Under the pieces are notes generated by a model. It saw nothing but the letters and a program-made list of their open reading frames with translations, was not told the DNA's origin and ran no database searches. Of a DNA stretch of 64,000 nucleotides, positions 10,723-23,249 are shown piece by piece. Made by a program: the position numbers and the translations under genes. The stretch lies in the NCBI GenBank assembly GCA_949751835.1, contig CATKHK010000014.1, positions 310,001-374,000 of the forward strand, written 5' to 3'. The stretch's first letter is position 1. Each line of letters begins with the position of its first letter. This DNA is from Blepharisma japonicum (taxonomy: Eukaryota > Ciliophora > Heterotrichea > Heterotrichida > Blepharismidae).

Positions 10723-11532
10723 ATGGATTATCCAATTTGTACTGAAATTCTTCCTGGCCTTTTCATAGGAGAATATAGGATTGCTCAAGATATGTCACTT
10801 CTTTTCAGTAATCATATAACACACGTCATTATTGCAGCTGAAGGGCTTGAGCAGCTTTATCCTAATCAAATCCATTATAAATATCTTCCGATACTTGACA
10901 CTCTAGACCAAGACATCTACCAATACTTCGAAGAATCCATCGAATTTATAGAAAATGCAATTTCACAAGGTGGAAAAGTTCTAGTTCATTGGTAATTTTT
11001 ATCTAGTCTTAGTGGAATTTCTCGAAGTGCTGCTATAGTTACAGCCTATGTGATAAAACACAAAAATATTAAAACTGCAGAAGCTTTGCAATTTATACAG
11101 TCTTTATATCCTTTAGCATGCCCAAACGATTCATTTATGAATCAACTTGTAAGATTTGAAACATTTTTAGGGCTGCTTGCAGAAGTGCCTTATTCTTGCA
11201 AAATTTGCCATACACAACTTTTCACCAAAGCAGATTTAGAGGAGCACACATCGCAAACATCCAAAAAATTCAAAAAAGGCAGCAAAGGAAATGATGTTTG
11301 CACTTCAATATTTGTAAGGAAAATGGACTGAATGCAAAACACTGAAGAAATTGATGGAAAGATTGAGTGCCCGCGTTGCATGAATAAGTTAGGAGAGTTT
11401 AATTGGTCTGGAAGACAATGCTCGTGTGGAAGATTTGTGGCGCCAGCATTTCAAGTGCATAATTCAGCAGTTGAGGCGAAGAGATCAAATTTAGATCATT
11501 ATATTGCGAGCCCAAAGGTTTGGAGTAAATAA
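10723..11532 (+). CDS. DUSP12: dual-specificity phosphatase 12 / YVH1
   Basis: 264 residues after removing one 15-nt intron (10992-11006) that splits the catalytic Cys codon; splicing restores HCLSGISRS, the HCxxGxSRS phosphatase loop, with Cys90 as nucleophile and Arg96 binding phosphate. The C-terminal half has the DUSP12 zinc-binding module: CKICHTQLF, then CPRCMNKLGEFNWSGRQCSC and GRFVAPAFQVHNSAVE. TGA at 11329-11331 is Trp. In yeast and animals YVH1/DUSP12 uses this zinc domain in late 60S maturation, exchanging MRT4 for the P-stalk protein P0. Together with NOG2 upstream this is a second 60S-assembly factor in the window, probably a coincidence of gene order. The stop is TAA. Confidence 0.93.
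10992..11006 (+). other. 15-nt spliceosomal intron (DUSP12)
   Basis: GTAATTTTTATCTAG. Removal joins TG|T (Cys90) and rebuilds the HCxxGxSRS motif; retention gives a TAA. Confidence 0.95.
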
Positions 11533-11585
11533 TTTCCTTAAATCAATAAGAATAAGCATTAGAATTATAATTGAAAATATAAACT

Positions 11586-12704
11586 TTAAGTATTTTTCAT
11601 CAACATTTTTTGTATTGAAAGTTTTGATTTTCCTTTCGTTTCAACCAAATCTTTCTGGAAATATATGACAGCTAAAAAACATACGCCTGAATAAATGAAA
11701 AAAACTGTTGAAATCCCTAATAAACTTGATAGAGAAGGAAATAAAAATACGACCATAATATTGAAAGTCCAATTAGAACTCACGCATGCACTCATAGGCT
11801 TTGCATCTAAAATTTCTCCACAGTACACTCATGTTATTGGCCCAGCAGATGCTTCATAGAATATCAAAAATAAAGCAATGAAAACTATTGGTGGGGCAAC
11901 TCCTGCATCAAAAATCCCTGAAAAAAGTCCCATAAGCAATGAGCATACAGCCATTCCTATATTTCCAAAGCATAATAGCGGCTTTCTCCCAAGTCTATCA
12001 ACAATTAATAACGCAATAACCACTCCTATCATACTTATAAGCTTAATTGCAAGCGTTAAGATTCTTGCAAAAAACTCACCTTCTCCAAATGAACTGAAAA
12101 TTCCAGTCGAATAGAATTGAATTGCATTGATGCCGCATCATTGCTGGAAAAAGTGTAGCATAATTCCTAATCTCATTACTTTGGAATGCTCCCTTTTGCA
12201 TGTGAAAAGTTCCCAATAAGTAGGTTCTGAGTTTTTATTAGTGCTTGGCAATGATTTATTGTATTTTAAGCTGTTAAAAATTTCTTTCGCACTATTTTTG
12301 GAATAAATTTCTTCTAAAGACTCTAATGCTTCCTTATGTTTATTGAATTTTAGCAGCCAATAGGGTGTTTCATGACGATAACAAGCAAAAAATAGGATCA
12401 ATTGCAGTAATGCAAAGAGCCCTTGCAAAGAAAGCATGAACAATCACCATCAATTAAATGAGTTTTTATCGAAGTCCTCTGTTGGTAATAGTAATGCGAT
12501 TGCAAATGCAAAAAGAACTCCTAGATTTATCATGATTTGAACTATGCTTCCAATTTTCCCACTTATTTTTGTAGGTGAGTATTCACTGATATATACAGGA
12601 CAAATCACTGAAAAAATCCCAGAAGTAAATCCAGTAAAGAATCTTCCAACCCCAAGGGTTGTTGTAGATGGAAAAATAAAAATTAAGGAGAATGTAGAAA
12701 ACTT
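11586..12704 (-). pseudogene. sugar-porter MFS transporter lacking its N-terminus
   Basis: The frame, with several TGA read as Trp, encodes most of a sugar-porter (SLC2-like) MFS protein. It has the end of TM3 with GVGRFFTGFTSG, then PVYISEYSP, the central loop, QQ-W-CGINAIQFYSTGIF of TM7, DRLGRKP between TM8 and TM9, and a KDLVETKGKS tail resembling the family's C-terminal signature. What is missing is TM1, TM2 and half of TM3 (about 85 residues). The frame meets TAA at 12705-12707 with no ATG before it, and no 15-nt intron restores an upstream exon. The 321 bp to the next gene show no coding trace. Either a 5'-truncated gene copy or a local rearrangement; an internal Met could only give a protein too short to transport. 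Confidence 0.75.
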
Positions 12705-13025
12705 TTAAAATTTAAGAACTACATAATTTTAAAATATCTTCTCTGGCAAAAACTCATTAAGAATACCTTTTTTTAGAAAATTTTATAAAATGCTTATTTT
12801 ATAATGAGTTAAAGCTATTTTTGGAATCATTTCAGAAATAAAAAAATACTTTTTATGTGAAAATTTATATAATTTTTATTCATTTTTCTATTCCCAAAAT
12901 ATTATTAATATAAAAAATTTACGCATTCTGGTCCCCAATTTATTTTCTTAATAAATATCGATTATTTTCCAATGTTCTGAATTTCTTCTAAACGAAATGA
13001 GAGCCTATTTCAAAGCAATAAATAA
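12705..13025. other. spacer where the transporter 5' end should be
   Basis: 321 bp of strongly A+T-rich sequence between the broken end of the sugar porter and the divergent RCC1 gene. No membrane-spanning frame is seen on the minus strand. A short stretch near 12763-12787 (ATACC, T-run, AGAAAATTTTAT) resembles part of the 127-bp repeat at the assembly gap; A+T richness makes chance likely. Confidence 0.5.
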
Positions 13026-15461
13026 ATGGAAGCTTCATATTCAAGTCAGCTAAAGCATAAATCAACCACATCATTGACTCAAAGCGAAGAACACACAAGA
13101 AGCACACAAATGTCTCATCCTTCTCTCCTAATTCAAAAAAGCCCAGCTTATGTTGGCCTTTCAAGCCTGTCAACACGCATTTCTAAGTTTCAGTCTTTTA
13201 CCACTGATCCTCTATATAAGTTTTCAGTGATTTCCCCCTCCAAACCAGATATTTCAGTTATTCTTGATAGAAATGAGTTTATATCAGCTGATTTAATCAA
13301 CTTAAAAGCTACCTTAGCTCATCTTCATGAAAAGAGCCCTTTTCGAAGAGGAAACGTTCAGGATGTAGTCAACCCTTTAGACACCGACCAAAGCTCTGTT
13401 CATGGCGTTCCTAAGAACTCTCTTAATTTAGGCAGTACATATTCGCAAGCACTTATGAGCCGAGCTTCTCTACAAAGTGAAGTTGAACCTTTTAATCTGG
13501 CAGAAGAAATGGCTAAAGACCAAGACTCATTTTCAATGGAAAGTTCTTTTCGCTCATCAGCGGCTTTTAGTGATCTTCCTGAAAAGCCTGATATTTCTTA
13601 TAATTCTAAAGCACTTATACTACAAATTCAGAGAGATTTTCAATGTAGGCAAGAAGATGATTTATATTTGCACTCAATTACTCCAGCAAGCTCATTGGTT
13701 AATTCTGATGAAAGTGGAGAAATGACCCCAGTAAGTTTAAGAAGCAGCAAACCTATGTTTGATGAAAAAAGCAGTGTCTCATATAGTCATCAAGGAGAAG
13801 AATTCTTATATAATTCAACTAATTTGGAATTGAGCATGATGGAATGAGAAGAAAGACGAAAAAGCAAAGCTATCAGTGAAGAAAGCCTTGAAATATCAAA
13901 CCCCTATGAAAATTATATGGCGAGAACTAATACTGATGCAAGCTGCATTGCGGAATTAGTCCCTGAACAAGAAAATGAAAACAGCACCTTTTTATTTAAA
14001 AGCATTGAAGCTCTCAGAAAAGCAAAAATAGCAAGATTTTCAATTGCGGAAAGCGAAATAAGCTCCCCTCCTGAAGATGAAGGATCAATTAGAATAAGCG
14101 CAGCTAACAGGTTATTTTTAAATGGAGAAACTGCAAGCAAAGCAAAAATGCGAACAGTCTACGATTCTCCACAACGTGAATTCAGACAGTTGCAACCTAA
14201 AATCCTAACCGATTCTATGTCTTTTGCAATGAGTACTTTTCCTCCAGAGTCTCAGCGATCAGTCATCCCATTTCCAGATGTAAATTCGCCACTCATAAAA
14301 AAGCTTGTGATATGTGAAGAAAATCCTAACTACAACTCTGAGGTAAAAAATAACAAAGAAATAATTCCTGTCACCATACAATATTCATTTGCTGCTTGTG
14401 GATATGCTACAGTGCCCCTCCTTGAGTTTTCTAAATCTGAAGGGAAAAGTAAAGGTTTCATTTTATATGATGATTCAAAGCAGCTATTAAACTGTATGCT
14501 CCCTACTAAAATTTTGAGAGAACTCAGCCATAATCCTGTGAAATGAATTTCTTGCGGGTTTGAGCATTGTGCAGCTATAACAAATGATGGAAAAGTTCTC
14601 ACATGGGGATATGGAGCATCAGGCTGTTTAGGTCATGGAGACACAAATACTTATTTAACACCTTCGATTGTAAATTCTTTATTCCAAGAAAATATTGTCT
14701 ATCTAGAATGTGGCGGCTACCATAATGCGGCCATTAATGAAGACGGCGATATTTGGGTATGGGGTCGAAATGACGTGCATCAGCTAGGCCTCAGCTTCTC
14801 AAAAATCGCTAAAGATGATATAGGACATGTAGCTTTAAGACCAATTAAGGTTAAAGGATTAAAAGAAGCTTGTATAAAAGGGATTGCTTGTGGGGAAGCT
14901 CACACTCTTGCATTAGACTCAGATGGGGTAATTCATACTTTCGGATGGGCTGAAGATGGACAATTAGGGATTTATCCATCAGAGTTAAAAGATGGGATGA
15001 TGACCACCGAAATTAAAGAAATCTCATCAATAAAACAAAAGGTTGTCAAAGTTTCTGCAGGGTCAATTTTTTCTGCTTGTGTCACAGAAACCGGAGAAGT
15101 CTATGTATGGGGAAATGGAGAACAAGGGCAACTCGGCCTTGGGAATAATATAAAAAGAGTCGATTTCCCAACTGTGGTAAATACTTTGAAGAGTGAAAAC
15201 GTTATTGATTTAGAATGCGGAGAAAGCCATGTAATTTGCTTGACACAAAGTGGAAAACTTTATGGATGGGGCCAAGGCATTGTTGGAGATTTTGGGAATG
15301 ATAAAATGTTTCCAAGAGGGTCTGATATAATCTGTTCAGTTCCAAGGGTGCTTAGTAATGTAGATATTGCCCATAGATATATCATGAAGAAAAAAGTAAA
15401 TCCATTAGATGATTTGGCAGCACAGTTAACTGCAAAACTTATGAAACTTCAGCAATGCTAA
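13026..15461 (+). CDS. RCC1-repeat protein with long disordered N-terminus
   Basis: 811 residues, with TGA Trp codons at 13845-13847 and 14544-14546. Residues 1 to about 440 are Ser-rich and without obvious fold. From about residue 450 there are RCC1-type blades: ISCGFEHCAAITNDG, LECGGYHNAAINEDG-IWVWG, IACGEAHTLALDSDG, VSAGSIFSACVTETG-VYVWG and LECGESHVICLTQSG-LYGWG, about five to six repeats of 50-60 residues. RCC1 propellers serve as Ran exchange factors or as protein scaffolds. The divergence, incomplete blade number and long tail argue against the true Ran exchange factor and for a scaffold or signalling role. The start is the first ATG after stops. No intron is visible. Confidence 0.88.
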
Positions 15462-15650
15462 TGTAAGTAATTTTTTATCATTATATATTTTATAAATAGT
15501 TTCTATTATATACAATAATAACTTCACTCTGTATAAATATGAATTTTATGCTGTGATAAGCATATATGTTCAAAATCTTTATTTAATCTCATAATTTGCT
15601 ATTATACAGATATTTTCATAAAAATGATATGTCTAATGCAATAATTAATC

Positions 15651-16553
15651 ATGGAGGCTGAAAATAAAACATTTACAGTTGAAGAGTCTGAAGATGACCC
15701 TAGCCCGCCAAATGACTTGCATGATACAGAAATTGAGTCACTTCGTCAGGATCAAAATGAATGCAACGAAAAAGCTCAAGAAAACCTAGAAAATTTGCAA
15801 AAACTTGACTCAGATGTCAAAGAAGCGATAAGTGCGATATCAAATGAAGAAAGTTATCATACCCGAGAGTCATTTGGGCCATGCCAATCTCAAGATCACG
15901 AAGCTGAAAAGCTCCTAGAAGACTTGCAGACTAATATTGATAGAAGAGACGTACTAAAGCAGCAGTTGAGATTAATACAAGATCGCCATCACAGCGAAGT
16001 AAAACAATGAGAAATCATAAGTGATCGAACTAGAGAAGAAATTGAAATCTTATTAAGCCGTAACCAAGAGCTTAAAGAGTGTATTGCATCAAAAGATAGC
16101 GATTTAGAGCGCCTACGAGAAGATTTAAATGATTTAAGATTAGAGATTAAAGAGCATAAGCAGCAAGAAACCCACTTTAAAAATTTGGTACAGAAAATTG
16201 AGGAGCAAATTGTAAATAATAATTAGATTGTTAAAGACCAGACTATTCAAGAGCAAGCAAATACTATTGAAGAATTATTGAAAGGGAAAACTGTGAAACA
16301 GCCAAGGACTTCCAAAGGATCGACATCTCCACTTCCCAAAGGGCCAGGGAAATATCAATCTGACTACATATTGAAAAGTAAACTGAGACAGGCACATAAA
16401 AAAAACACATCTCCTGCTGTAGCAGGAGATATTTATAGTACCCCTGAAAGACCGAAAAGTCCCATGTATAGTATTCTTGGAAGCAAGTCTCCTAAGCTGA
16501 GGCCTCAACCAATGAAGCAAGATGCAACTATTGTTTTGACTAAAATGGGTTAG
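15651..16553 (+). CDS. unknown coiled-coil protein
   Basis: 295 residues once the 15-nt intron at 16212-16226 is removed (EEQI joined to IVKDQTIQEQANTIEELL, phase 0) and TGA at 16008-16010 is read as Trp. Residues about 20-210 are Glu/Gln/Lys/Leu-rich with heptad spacing and probably form a long coiled coil. The last 80 residues are basic and rich in Ser-Pro (TSPLPKGPGKY, ERPKSPMYS, GSKSPKLRPQP), suggesting phosphorylation and perhaps microtubule binding. Within that tail the DNA holds a perfect 10-bp hairpin (16409-16430). Family not recognised. It ends in TAG, 46 bp from the convergent next gene. Confidence 0.8.
16212..16226 (+). other. 15-nt spliceosomal intron
   Basis: GTAAATAATAATTAG, phase 0. 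Retention would place TAG in frame; removal keeps the coiled-coil heptads in register. Confidence 0.9.
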
Positions 16554-16599
16554 ATAATAATAGAAGAAATTTTCAGCATAATTTATAATGCATATTTAA

Positions 16600-17742
16600 T
16601 TATATGACTCTGCTGTGCTTGTTTCTGATGTGCTTCATGATTTTTTCAGCAAAAAACGAAGTATCTTTCAGTATTTCTAAGGAAATCTCTTTATAATTTT
16701 CATCACTAATTATGCTTTGTTTGGCTTGGTCAACAATTGAAGGGTCTTTTTTGCTTTTAACTTGAATATTTTTAACAAGCGATTCATAATTCATTATATC
16801 TCTTAACACCTTTTCTTCTTTAGCTGTAGGTCTTTTGCTTCTGTCATTAGAATTTAGCACTTTCCTTGCAATTCTAAATCTTGATGTTCTGTGGCTTACT
16901 GAAGATACTCTATAACTTGACATGCTTCTCTCAGTATTATTTTCGGCGGCAGATTTTGTATCTAATATCTCTGAATTTTTCGACTCGATAATTGGTTCTG
17001 AATGCACTTCATTGCTTATTTGTGGAATTTCAATAAATTTGTTTTTATTTCTTTCTTTTCACATCGCCTGACTTTCAATGAGTTTTTCGATATCAGATTT
17101 ACTTTCATTTGGGGTTATTAATGTTTCATTTGATTTCTTATTATTAATTATAGAGCCATTTGCATTTTTAACTAGAGCTTTAATAAATCCTGAGTCTGGA
17201 GTTTTAAATGCAATTCAGTTTGAACTTTTTGTTTTTAATAATTTAATAGAAATTTTATGCTTCAAACTATCTTCTTTTAATAGCTTGACTGATAAATTTC
17301 GTTTTCCTTTGGCACTTTGGTGAGTCTCTGGACTCACACTAGATATAATTGTTCTTTTGATAGGAATTATATTTTTGGCAGTTTTATCTGTACACTCTTT
17401 GATTTTTAAACTTTTTAAACTCCTTCCCCTTTTTAGGTTAAATTGCATATTTTCTGAAGCATTTTCATTTTTTAAGTGATGAGACTGAGACTGTGAGCTT
17501 GATCTTGGAATTCTTAGTAATGAGTGGTTTGCATCACAGTTTATTGCTTTAATCCCAGAAATTAGTGTATCTTTGGATCTGTTTACCAGACTGAAATTAT
17601 TGTGTCTGCTATTGTCTAAAAGCATTCTTCTCTGAAGATAGAACTTTGACTTTTCAATTATTGATCCGCAGGTGTTAGAAAGCAGTAAAGAAGTGTCAAA
17701 TCCCATGGATGATGTTTCAATCGAGCTAAGTTTATTTTTCAT
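16600..17742 (-). CDS. unknown Ser/Lys-rich protein
   Basis: 380 residues in one frame, with TGA Trp codons near 17212-17214 and 17059-17061 that split it under the standard code. No membrane segment or recognisable domain. The composition is Ser, Lys, Asn and Ile rich with short basic clusters (RRMLLDNSRHNN, SYRVSSVSHRTSRFRIARK), consistent with a largely disordered phosphoprotein. The only stretch resembling a folded helix is near the C-terminus (residues about 300-370: EEKVLRDIMNYESLVKNIQ and ISLEILKDTSFFAEKIMKHI). The divergent kelch-like gene starts 178 bp away. No function assigned. Confidence 0.75.
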
Positions 17743-17920
17743 TATAATTATAAAATGGAGTTAAAGAGGGAAAGATATCTTTGTATGCCAGCATATAAAT
17801 GTTGATTAAGTTAAAATGATAATTATAATTGGTTCTGTAAATTGAACAAAATATAAATAGTGGGAGAGAAACATCTTTAATTATTTTTATTAATATTTAT
17901 TTATTCGGCGATTAAAAATC

Positions 17921-18781
17921 ATGAAATTACAGCAAAAAGATAATTTTGAAGCCAGATCAATCATATATGATAATAATGAAAGCAATTATTTATATTTTTT
18001 AAAGGAAGAAAATTCCCAGAAGCTCATATATATTTTTGATTTAGAAAATTACACAATTAGGAGCAAATATCTTAGACTCTCAAAATATTTAAATTGTAGC
18101 ACTACATTTGTAAGGATGCCTAATAATGAATTCTTCCTATATGGAAGTGAAATTTTAAAGGGAAGAAATTGAGCAGTGTCTGGAAATGCATGCATTTTTG
18201 ATATCTCGACATGCTCTGTCACAAAAGTTCTTCCAAGTGGTAAACCATGCTTTGAGACTGGGGGGATTTACTATAAGGGATCAGTTTATTTTTTCGGAGG
18301 CTCTGACCCTACTCAAATGTTAAATCTTGCAGTGAAATTTGATTTAAAAAAAAATCGATGATTTAGCCTTTGTTCACTTCCGACAGCAACCATGAAGTGC
18401 TCATGTGCTATTTTTAAGCACTTTATTTTGATAATTGGCTTTACTCCTTCAGATCTAGTTCAATATGATATTGATATAAATTCCTACTCATCAATTCTGC
18501 ATTTTGATCAATGACCTCCGAAATCCAAGTTTTTAATTAATGGAAATGACAGAATTTACATATTTGAAATTGATGGAAAAATTATAGAAAGTGAATATGA
18601 AAATGCTTACAAGTGAAATCAAATTGGAAATTCAGATTTCAATAGGAGCTCTCCTAAAGATTATCTAATTTTCCAAAATACTCTTTTTATTGTGGCTCTA
18701 CAGATAAATTGTTCAATTTATTTCAGTTTTAATTTAGATGAGAAGAAGTTGAGAAAAATAAAGTTGAGCCAAGCAGGCTAG
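17921..18781 (+). CDS. kelch-like beta-propeller protein
   Basis: 286 residues read through several TGA Trp codons (for example 18170-18172 and 18359-18361) to TAG at 18779-18781. Kelch-like repeats are visible: NACIFDISTCSV, then GGIYYKGSVYFFGGSDP, AVKFDLKKNRWFSLCSLP, and HFILIIGF with DLVQYDIDINSYSS. The Gly-Gly pairs, aromatic spacing and repeat length (45-50) fit a degenerate kelch propeller of about five blades. Kelch-only proteins of this size are numerous in ciliates; the partner is unknown. The start is the only ATG before the first repeat. Confidence 0.75.
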
Positions 18782-19025
18782 AAATTAGCACTGTTTTCAT
18801 TATATTAAATCCAATTTTTACTAATAAAAATTTCTTTAGATAATAGCCAAATATTATGATTGTATCTGTTAATGCAATCTATTAGTAAATGAAAATATTT
18901 ATTGGGTTATTATAAACTTTAATAAAATTCAAGGAAATTCTAACGATTTCCAGTTTCAATTATCATTCATCATATTTCAAAGTTATGAACATTTGTTATT
19001 TTAAAATATTATCTGCATTATCATT

Positions 19026-22000
19026 TTATGGTTGGCTATATAAGCTGTGAGAACCTGGGACAACAGTCGAAAATAGCTGCAATTTTTGCATTTTAAGTTT
19101 CTCTGAGTTGAGAAAAGGTCAGTAATAAATAAAGTACATTAAGACAGAAATACTAGAGTAGATAATGGTAACTATTAAAATCATATCAAGTTGGTGGGTG
19201 ATTTTATTTTTTGAATCTCTATTTGATAATATAAAATCGGTTGCGGCTTCGTTTTCGATAGATTTTATATATTCCTTATAGTTATTTATATTGAGGGCTA
19301 GTTTTCCTGATGTCGCAAAATTATAGGATTCAAAAATTATAATTTCGATTGCAACTACAGTGCCGTATTTGGAAATACTTTCAGTTGAGTTCGTATGCTC
19401 ATAAAGTCTTACTTTCAGTTCATCTGATATCAAATCCTGCATAGAATTATCAGAAATTTTTTCATTTACTTGGGCTAATTGATCTGCTGCATCGTAAACC
19501 TCGCTTAATAAATTTTGAAAATCATAATTAGACTCAAAATTTTCGGTTAAAATTGGAGTGTGGCATTCCTTTGCAAAAAAACTCATTCTCGTAGTCAATA
19601 TAAGTCTTAAACCAAAACTCTGCAATAATGTTGGACGATTATCCATGTATACTTTGCAGTCGCTATAAAGCCAAAATTCAATAATCATATAAAAAGCAAA
19701 TGAAAGAGATAAAAAAACTGATAATGTTTTGTAAAAACGCAAATAAATTCTTGTATTGATTTTTTTTATATTATTTTTTGACTTATTTTGAATTTTTATA
19801 TCTTCTAAATTCAAGTCATCATTATTATGAATTAATAAAAGCCTATCAATGCAAGCTTGTACAAATTCAACATATGCTAAATGAGATTCTCTTTTTACTG
19901 CGTTTCATGCTGAATTATTTTTATTATTTAAAGACCAGATATATCATACTAGGCCAGCTAAGCAGAGCATTAGGATACCGATTGAAATGAATGTCATGAC
20001 ACTAACCCATACACCTTGTTCATAAATTCTATTTGACTCACATAAAATTAGAGCATGCAATGCAGATATTGTATATTGATAAGTAAAGGTCAAGCTATTT
20101 ATTTGCAGAAATTTTAGCTCATCAATGTAAGGCTCATTTTTAGAAACTTTTTCTAAGAATTTATTTGTCTGAATAAGAATTACATAAGATATAAATAAAG
20201 AGATCACATCATATAAATTGTTTTTAACTAGATATGGGTTTGTGCTTATCATTCATACTGGAATTTCCGACTCAGTGACAATTTCTGAAGCAGGGCAATA
20301 GTCCCAATCGGATAACTCATCTAGCATTTTATTTTGTATTACCAATAATCCTCCTAAAATTAAATTTAAATCTTCAATTTCATAGGTTGTGCTCGCATTT
20401 CTTTGTGCATGAAATTCGAATGAAAGTAATGCATCAGCGATAGAGCTAATTTCGTATATCATTTGGCCTCCATTTTCAAATATTTGGATAGAAGCTGTTT
20501 GTTCAACTTCTTTATAAATATAAATTAAGATACCAATATTTGTTCCAGCAATGGCAATGATCTATTTTAAATTTACCATAATAAATAAAATTTTTTGAAA
20601 AATATTTATAGCTTTTTCATACTCTTGAATGACTCTTCTGACAAAGTCTACTTAAATTTTACGTTTTGTACTGATAGATTGGCTGCTAGTTTGTGGATTT
20701 GAATCCACTCTTTCATCATTTGGGCTATTTTTATCATCAATTTTGTTAATATTAATCTCTTCCAATTGCATTTTTGGCTCTGTTTTGAACAGAGGTTCTT
20801 CAAGTTCAAAGCAAATACTATTTTGTGTTTCATTAATCCTTAAAGTATTACGTTCCTTTCTGGAATCTTCGTATCCTTCAGACGAGCTATCTTCTTTATC
20901 AGATTCACAATTTTCTGGGTGATAGCCAGATTTCCATAATTCAATTTCTTCAGGATCTTCTATTAATAAAATTTCAGAGAACTTCAACCTTTTCCATTGT
21001 CTTACTAAATAGACCATAAAAATTTCTTTTTTCTTCAATATAACACTGATAATTTTAAAAGGGGGAATTTTTGATAAATCTAAATGAGGAACAAGATTTG
21101 ATACAAATTGGCCTTTTACTGATGATAAGTTATATCCCAAATTTACAGCAAATTCTTGGGTGTGATTGAAAATGAATCCTTCCCCAGATAATAACGCCAT
21201 CTCTCGATGATATTTTTTAGACCGAAGCGACAATAAAATGTAGGGAGAATCTTTAAAAGCAGCCAGCCTTCCAAACATATTGCACTCTACTAAATAGCCC
21301 TTTTGGGACATCATAAACAAATCCATTGGGAGACCAATATTGACGTTGTCACAATTTTCCAGAAATCTTTTGAGATTATCGTTATGATTTTTGTTAAAAG
21401 GCTCAGGGATGAAATCTGAAAGATAACATTCAAGCGCATCTGTAATAGTTGTCTCTAAGAGTTTAGCAGCTTTTTCGTTAATATAGAAAATTGATCCAAA
21501 TGACTTTGAGTTTAAAGATATTAAAATCATGCCATTGTCTTCATCATACATAGCCAGCCTTTTTTCCTCGTCCAGAAACGGATCTATTGACTTTACTGTT
21601 TCTTTTCTTCTCCTCATCAAGTTTGCTTGATCTGAATTTTGCATAATAGTTTGAAGAAAAGATGCATAAAGTTCATAGGCGTAGGCATGCTTGCAATTCA
21701 AAGTTATCTTTTTATACAAAAAATCAAGGCTATTGATGCTGTCAGATAAAATTGAAATTTTTCTGTATAAAGCATTGATATTTGGGCTTCTAGAAGTTAT
21801 TTCATTTACAGTTCCAAAAAGAATGTAGCAAAGCCTTTCATCTCTAATTTTTATTTTATTCAGATCTAATAAATACTCTAAAAATTTCAATTCTTGAGGT
21901 GTGCTATTTTTATTTTTATCAAAATCTTGGTAAATTCTTCATTCTTGGATTTCTCCTTCTAGACTCCAACTATATTCCTTTATTTTCGACAATTTCACTC

Positions 22001-23249
22001 TAGCAAGACTTTCATCTTTTACAATATGAAAGCAATAATTTGTTTGCCAAATAATGAAAAGCCTGTCAAAAGAAAATGAATAGCTATTTTGATAAAAAGA
22101 AAATTGATGAATCACGTCAGTTTTATTTTCATAACTTTTATCACCTAAAATATGCCGCATTTTCAGTTCGAAATCATATTGGTTTATAATTTGAATTTCT
22201 TTATTTTTGAAAGATAAAGCACGAGATCGTATTAAAAGCGCTATACAGATTAGTATTACAGGCTGCAAAATAACATTCATAATTGTTATCATAAGCGCAT
22301 CGTCAAGCAATGTTCCAAAATCAAAAATAATCATAACCCATGCAACACTTACAATTTTGCAACCATGTATAATATTTCCAACATAATTATAGTAAGGCAG
22401 ATTTTTATAAATATTGATAGTAATTGCAACTAAATATAAAAATAAAACAAATCTGAATTCAAGTATCAAGTCGACACCAACAATTGTATAGCAGAATACT
22501 GAAAGTGTAGATAAATAATATACATGAACAATTAAACTTGAATTTGCTTTTGATCTTAGGTTCTTGCTAGCTGTATGGTGCTTTATATCACTTGTTAATA
22601 TTTCATTTATTATTGCAATACCCATCAGTAAAAAAATAAACAGCACTGACAAAAAAGTTCCGAAAGCTCCATAATTGATTGAATCTGAACTTGCACTGCC
22701 AGTGTACTCAGTAATTACACCTATATCAAATGTCGAATATTTGAATACAACAAAAAGTATTGAATTAGATGGGATAAAGAATATTGTTGTTAAGCCACTG
22801 ACAATTCACCGAGTAAAATTTACTATCAAAATTGGTATATTGTGTTTAAAATACTGAAAAAAAGCGATAAGAATCAAGCAGCTCAGACAAAGCAAAATCG
22901 CCGATATTGTCCCATAAAAACAATAATTTATTCATCCACTATTTCCACATATAGAGTCAAAGTTAAAATAGCCTGCAATGATCCACAGCCCTGAACAGGA
23001 ATCTCACCCGGATATTCCCATCGATGGAAATCATGCGAAAAATATCAATTGAAGAGAAATAATCACTGAGATAATAACCTCAATCAATATTTGTGTTTTA
23101 ACTTCTATGCTGCCTTGATATTTCACTTTAAATAAAACTCCAAGATAGCTAAATATCGCCAATTTTAATCTTTCTCTTAACGGCATTTTGGTAGTGTTTT
23201 CGAATGTTTCGATTTCTTGGATTAATCCTTCATCATTCTTTATGTGCAT
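19026..23249 (-). CDS. giant multi-pass membrane protein with PAS domain
   Basis: 1397 residues after removing two 15-nt introns (20648-20662 and 20562-20576) and reading many TGA as Trp. Layout: about ten hydrophobic helices in residues 35-310; a cytosolic region; a PAS-like fold at about 565-650 (NGMILISLNSKSFGSIFYIN, AAKLLE, SDFIPEPFNKNHN); an acidic Ser-rich linker (about 780-860); then further hydrophobic segments with large intervening loops to the C-terminus. This layout matches a lineage-expanded ciliate family of polytopic PAS proteins (those carrying TmcB/TmcC-type regions, from memory). Role unknown: sensing redox, light or ligand with PAS is plausible but unproven. The second intron lies just inside a hydrophobic segment, supporting the join. 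Confidence 0.85.
20562..20576 (-). other. 15-nt spliceosomal intron (PAS protein, second)
   Basis: Minus-strand GTAAATTTAAAATAG, phase 0. Removal joins ILFIM to IIAIAGTNIGILIYIY, one continuous hydrophobic helix; retention gives TAG. Confidence 0.92.
20648..20662 (-). other. 15-nt spliceosomal intron (PAS protein, first)
   Basis: Minus-strand GTAAAATTTAAGTAG, phase 1. Removal continues the frame from the acidic linker (QSISTK) into HFVRRVIQEYEKAINIF; retention gives TAA. Confidence 0.9.

Noticed and set aside
22675-22857. Plus-strand open frame within the PAS gene
   Set aside because: Shadow of the hydrophobic N-terminal region of the minus-strand PAS protein.
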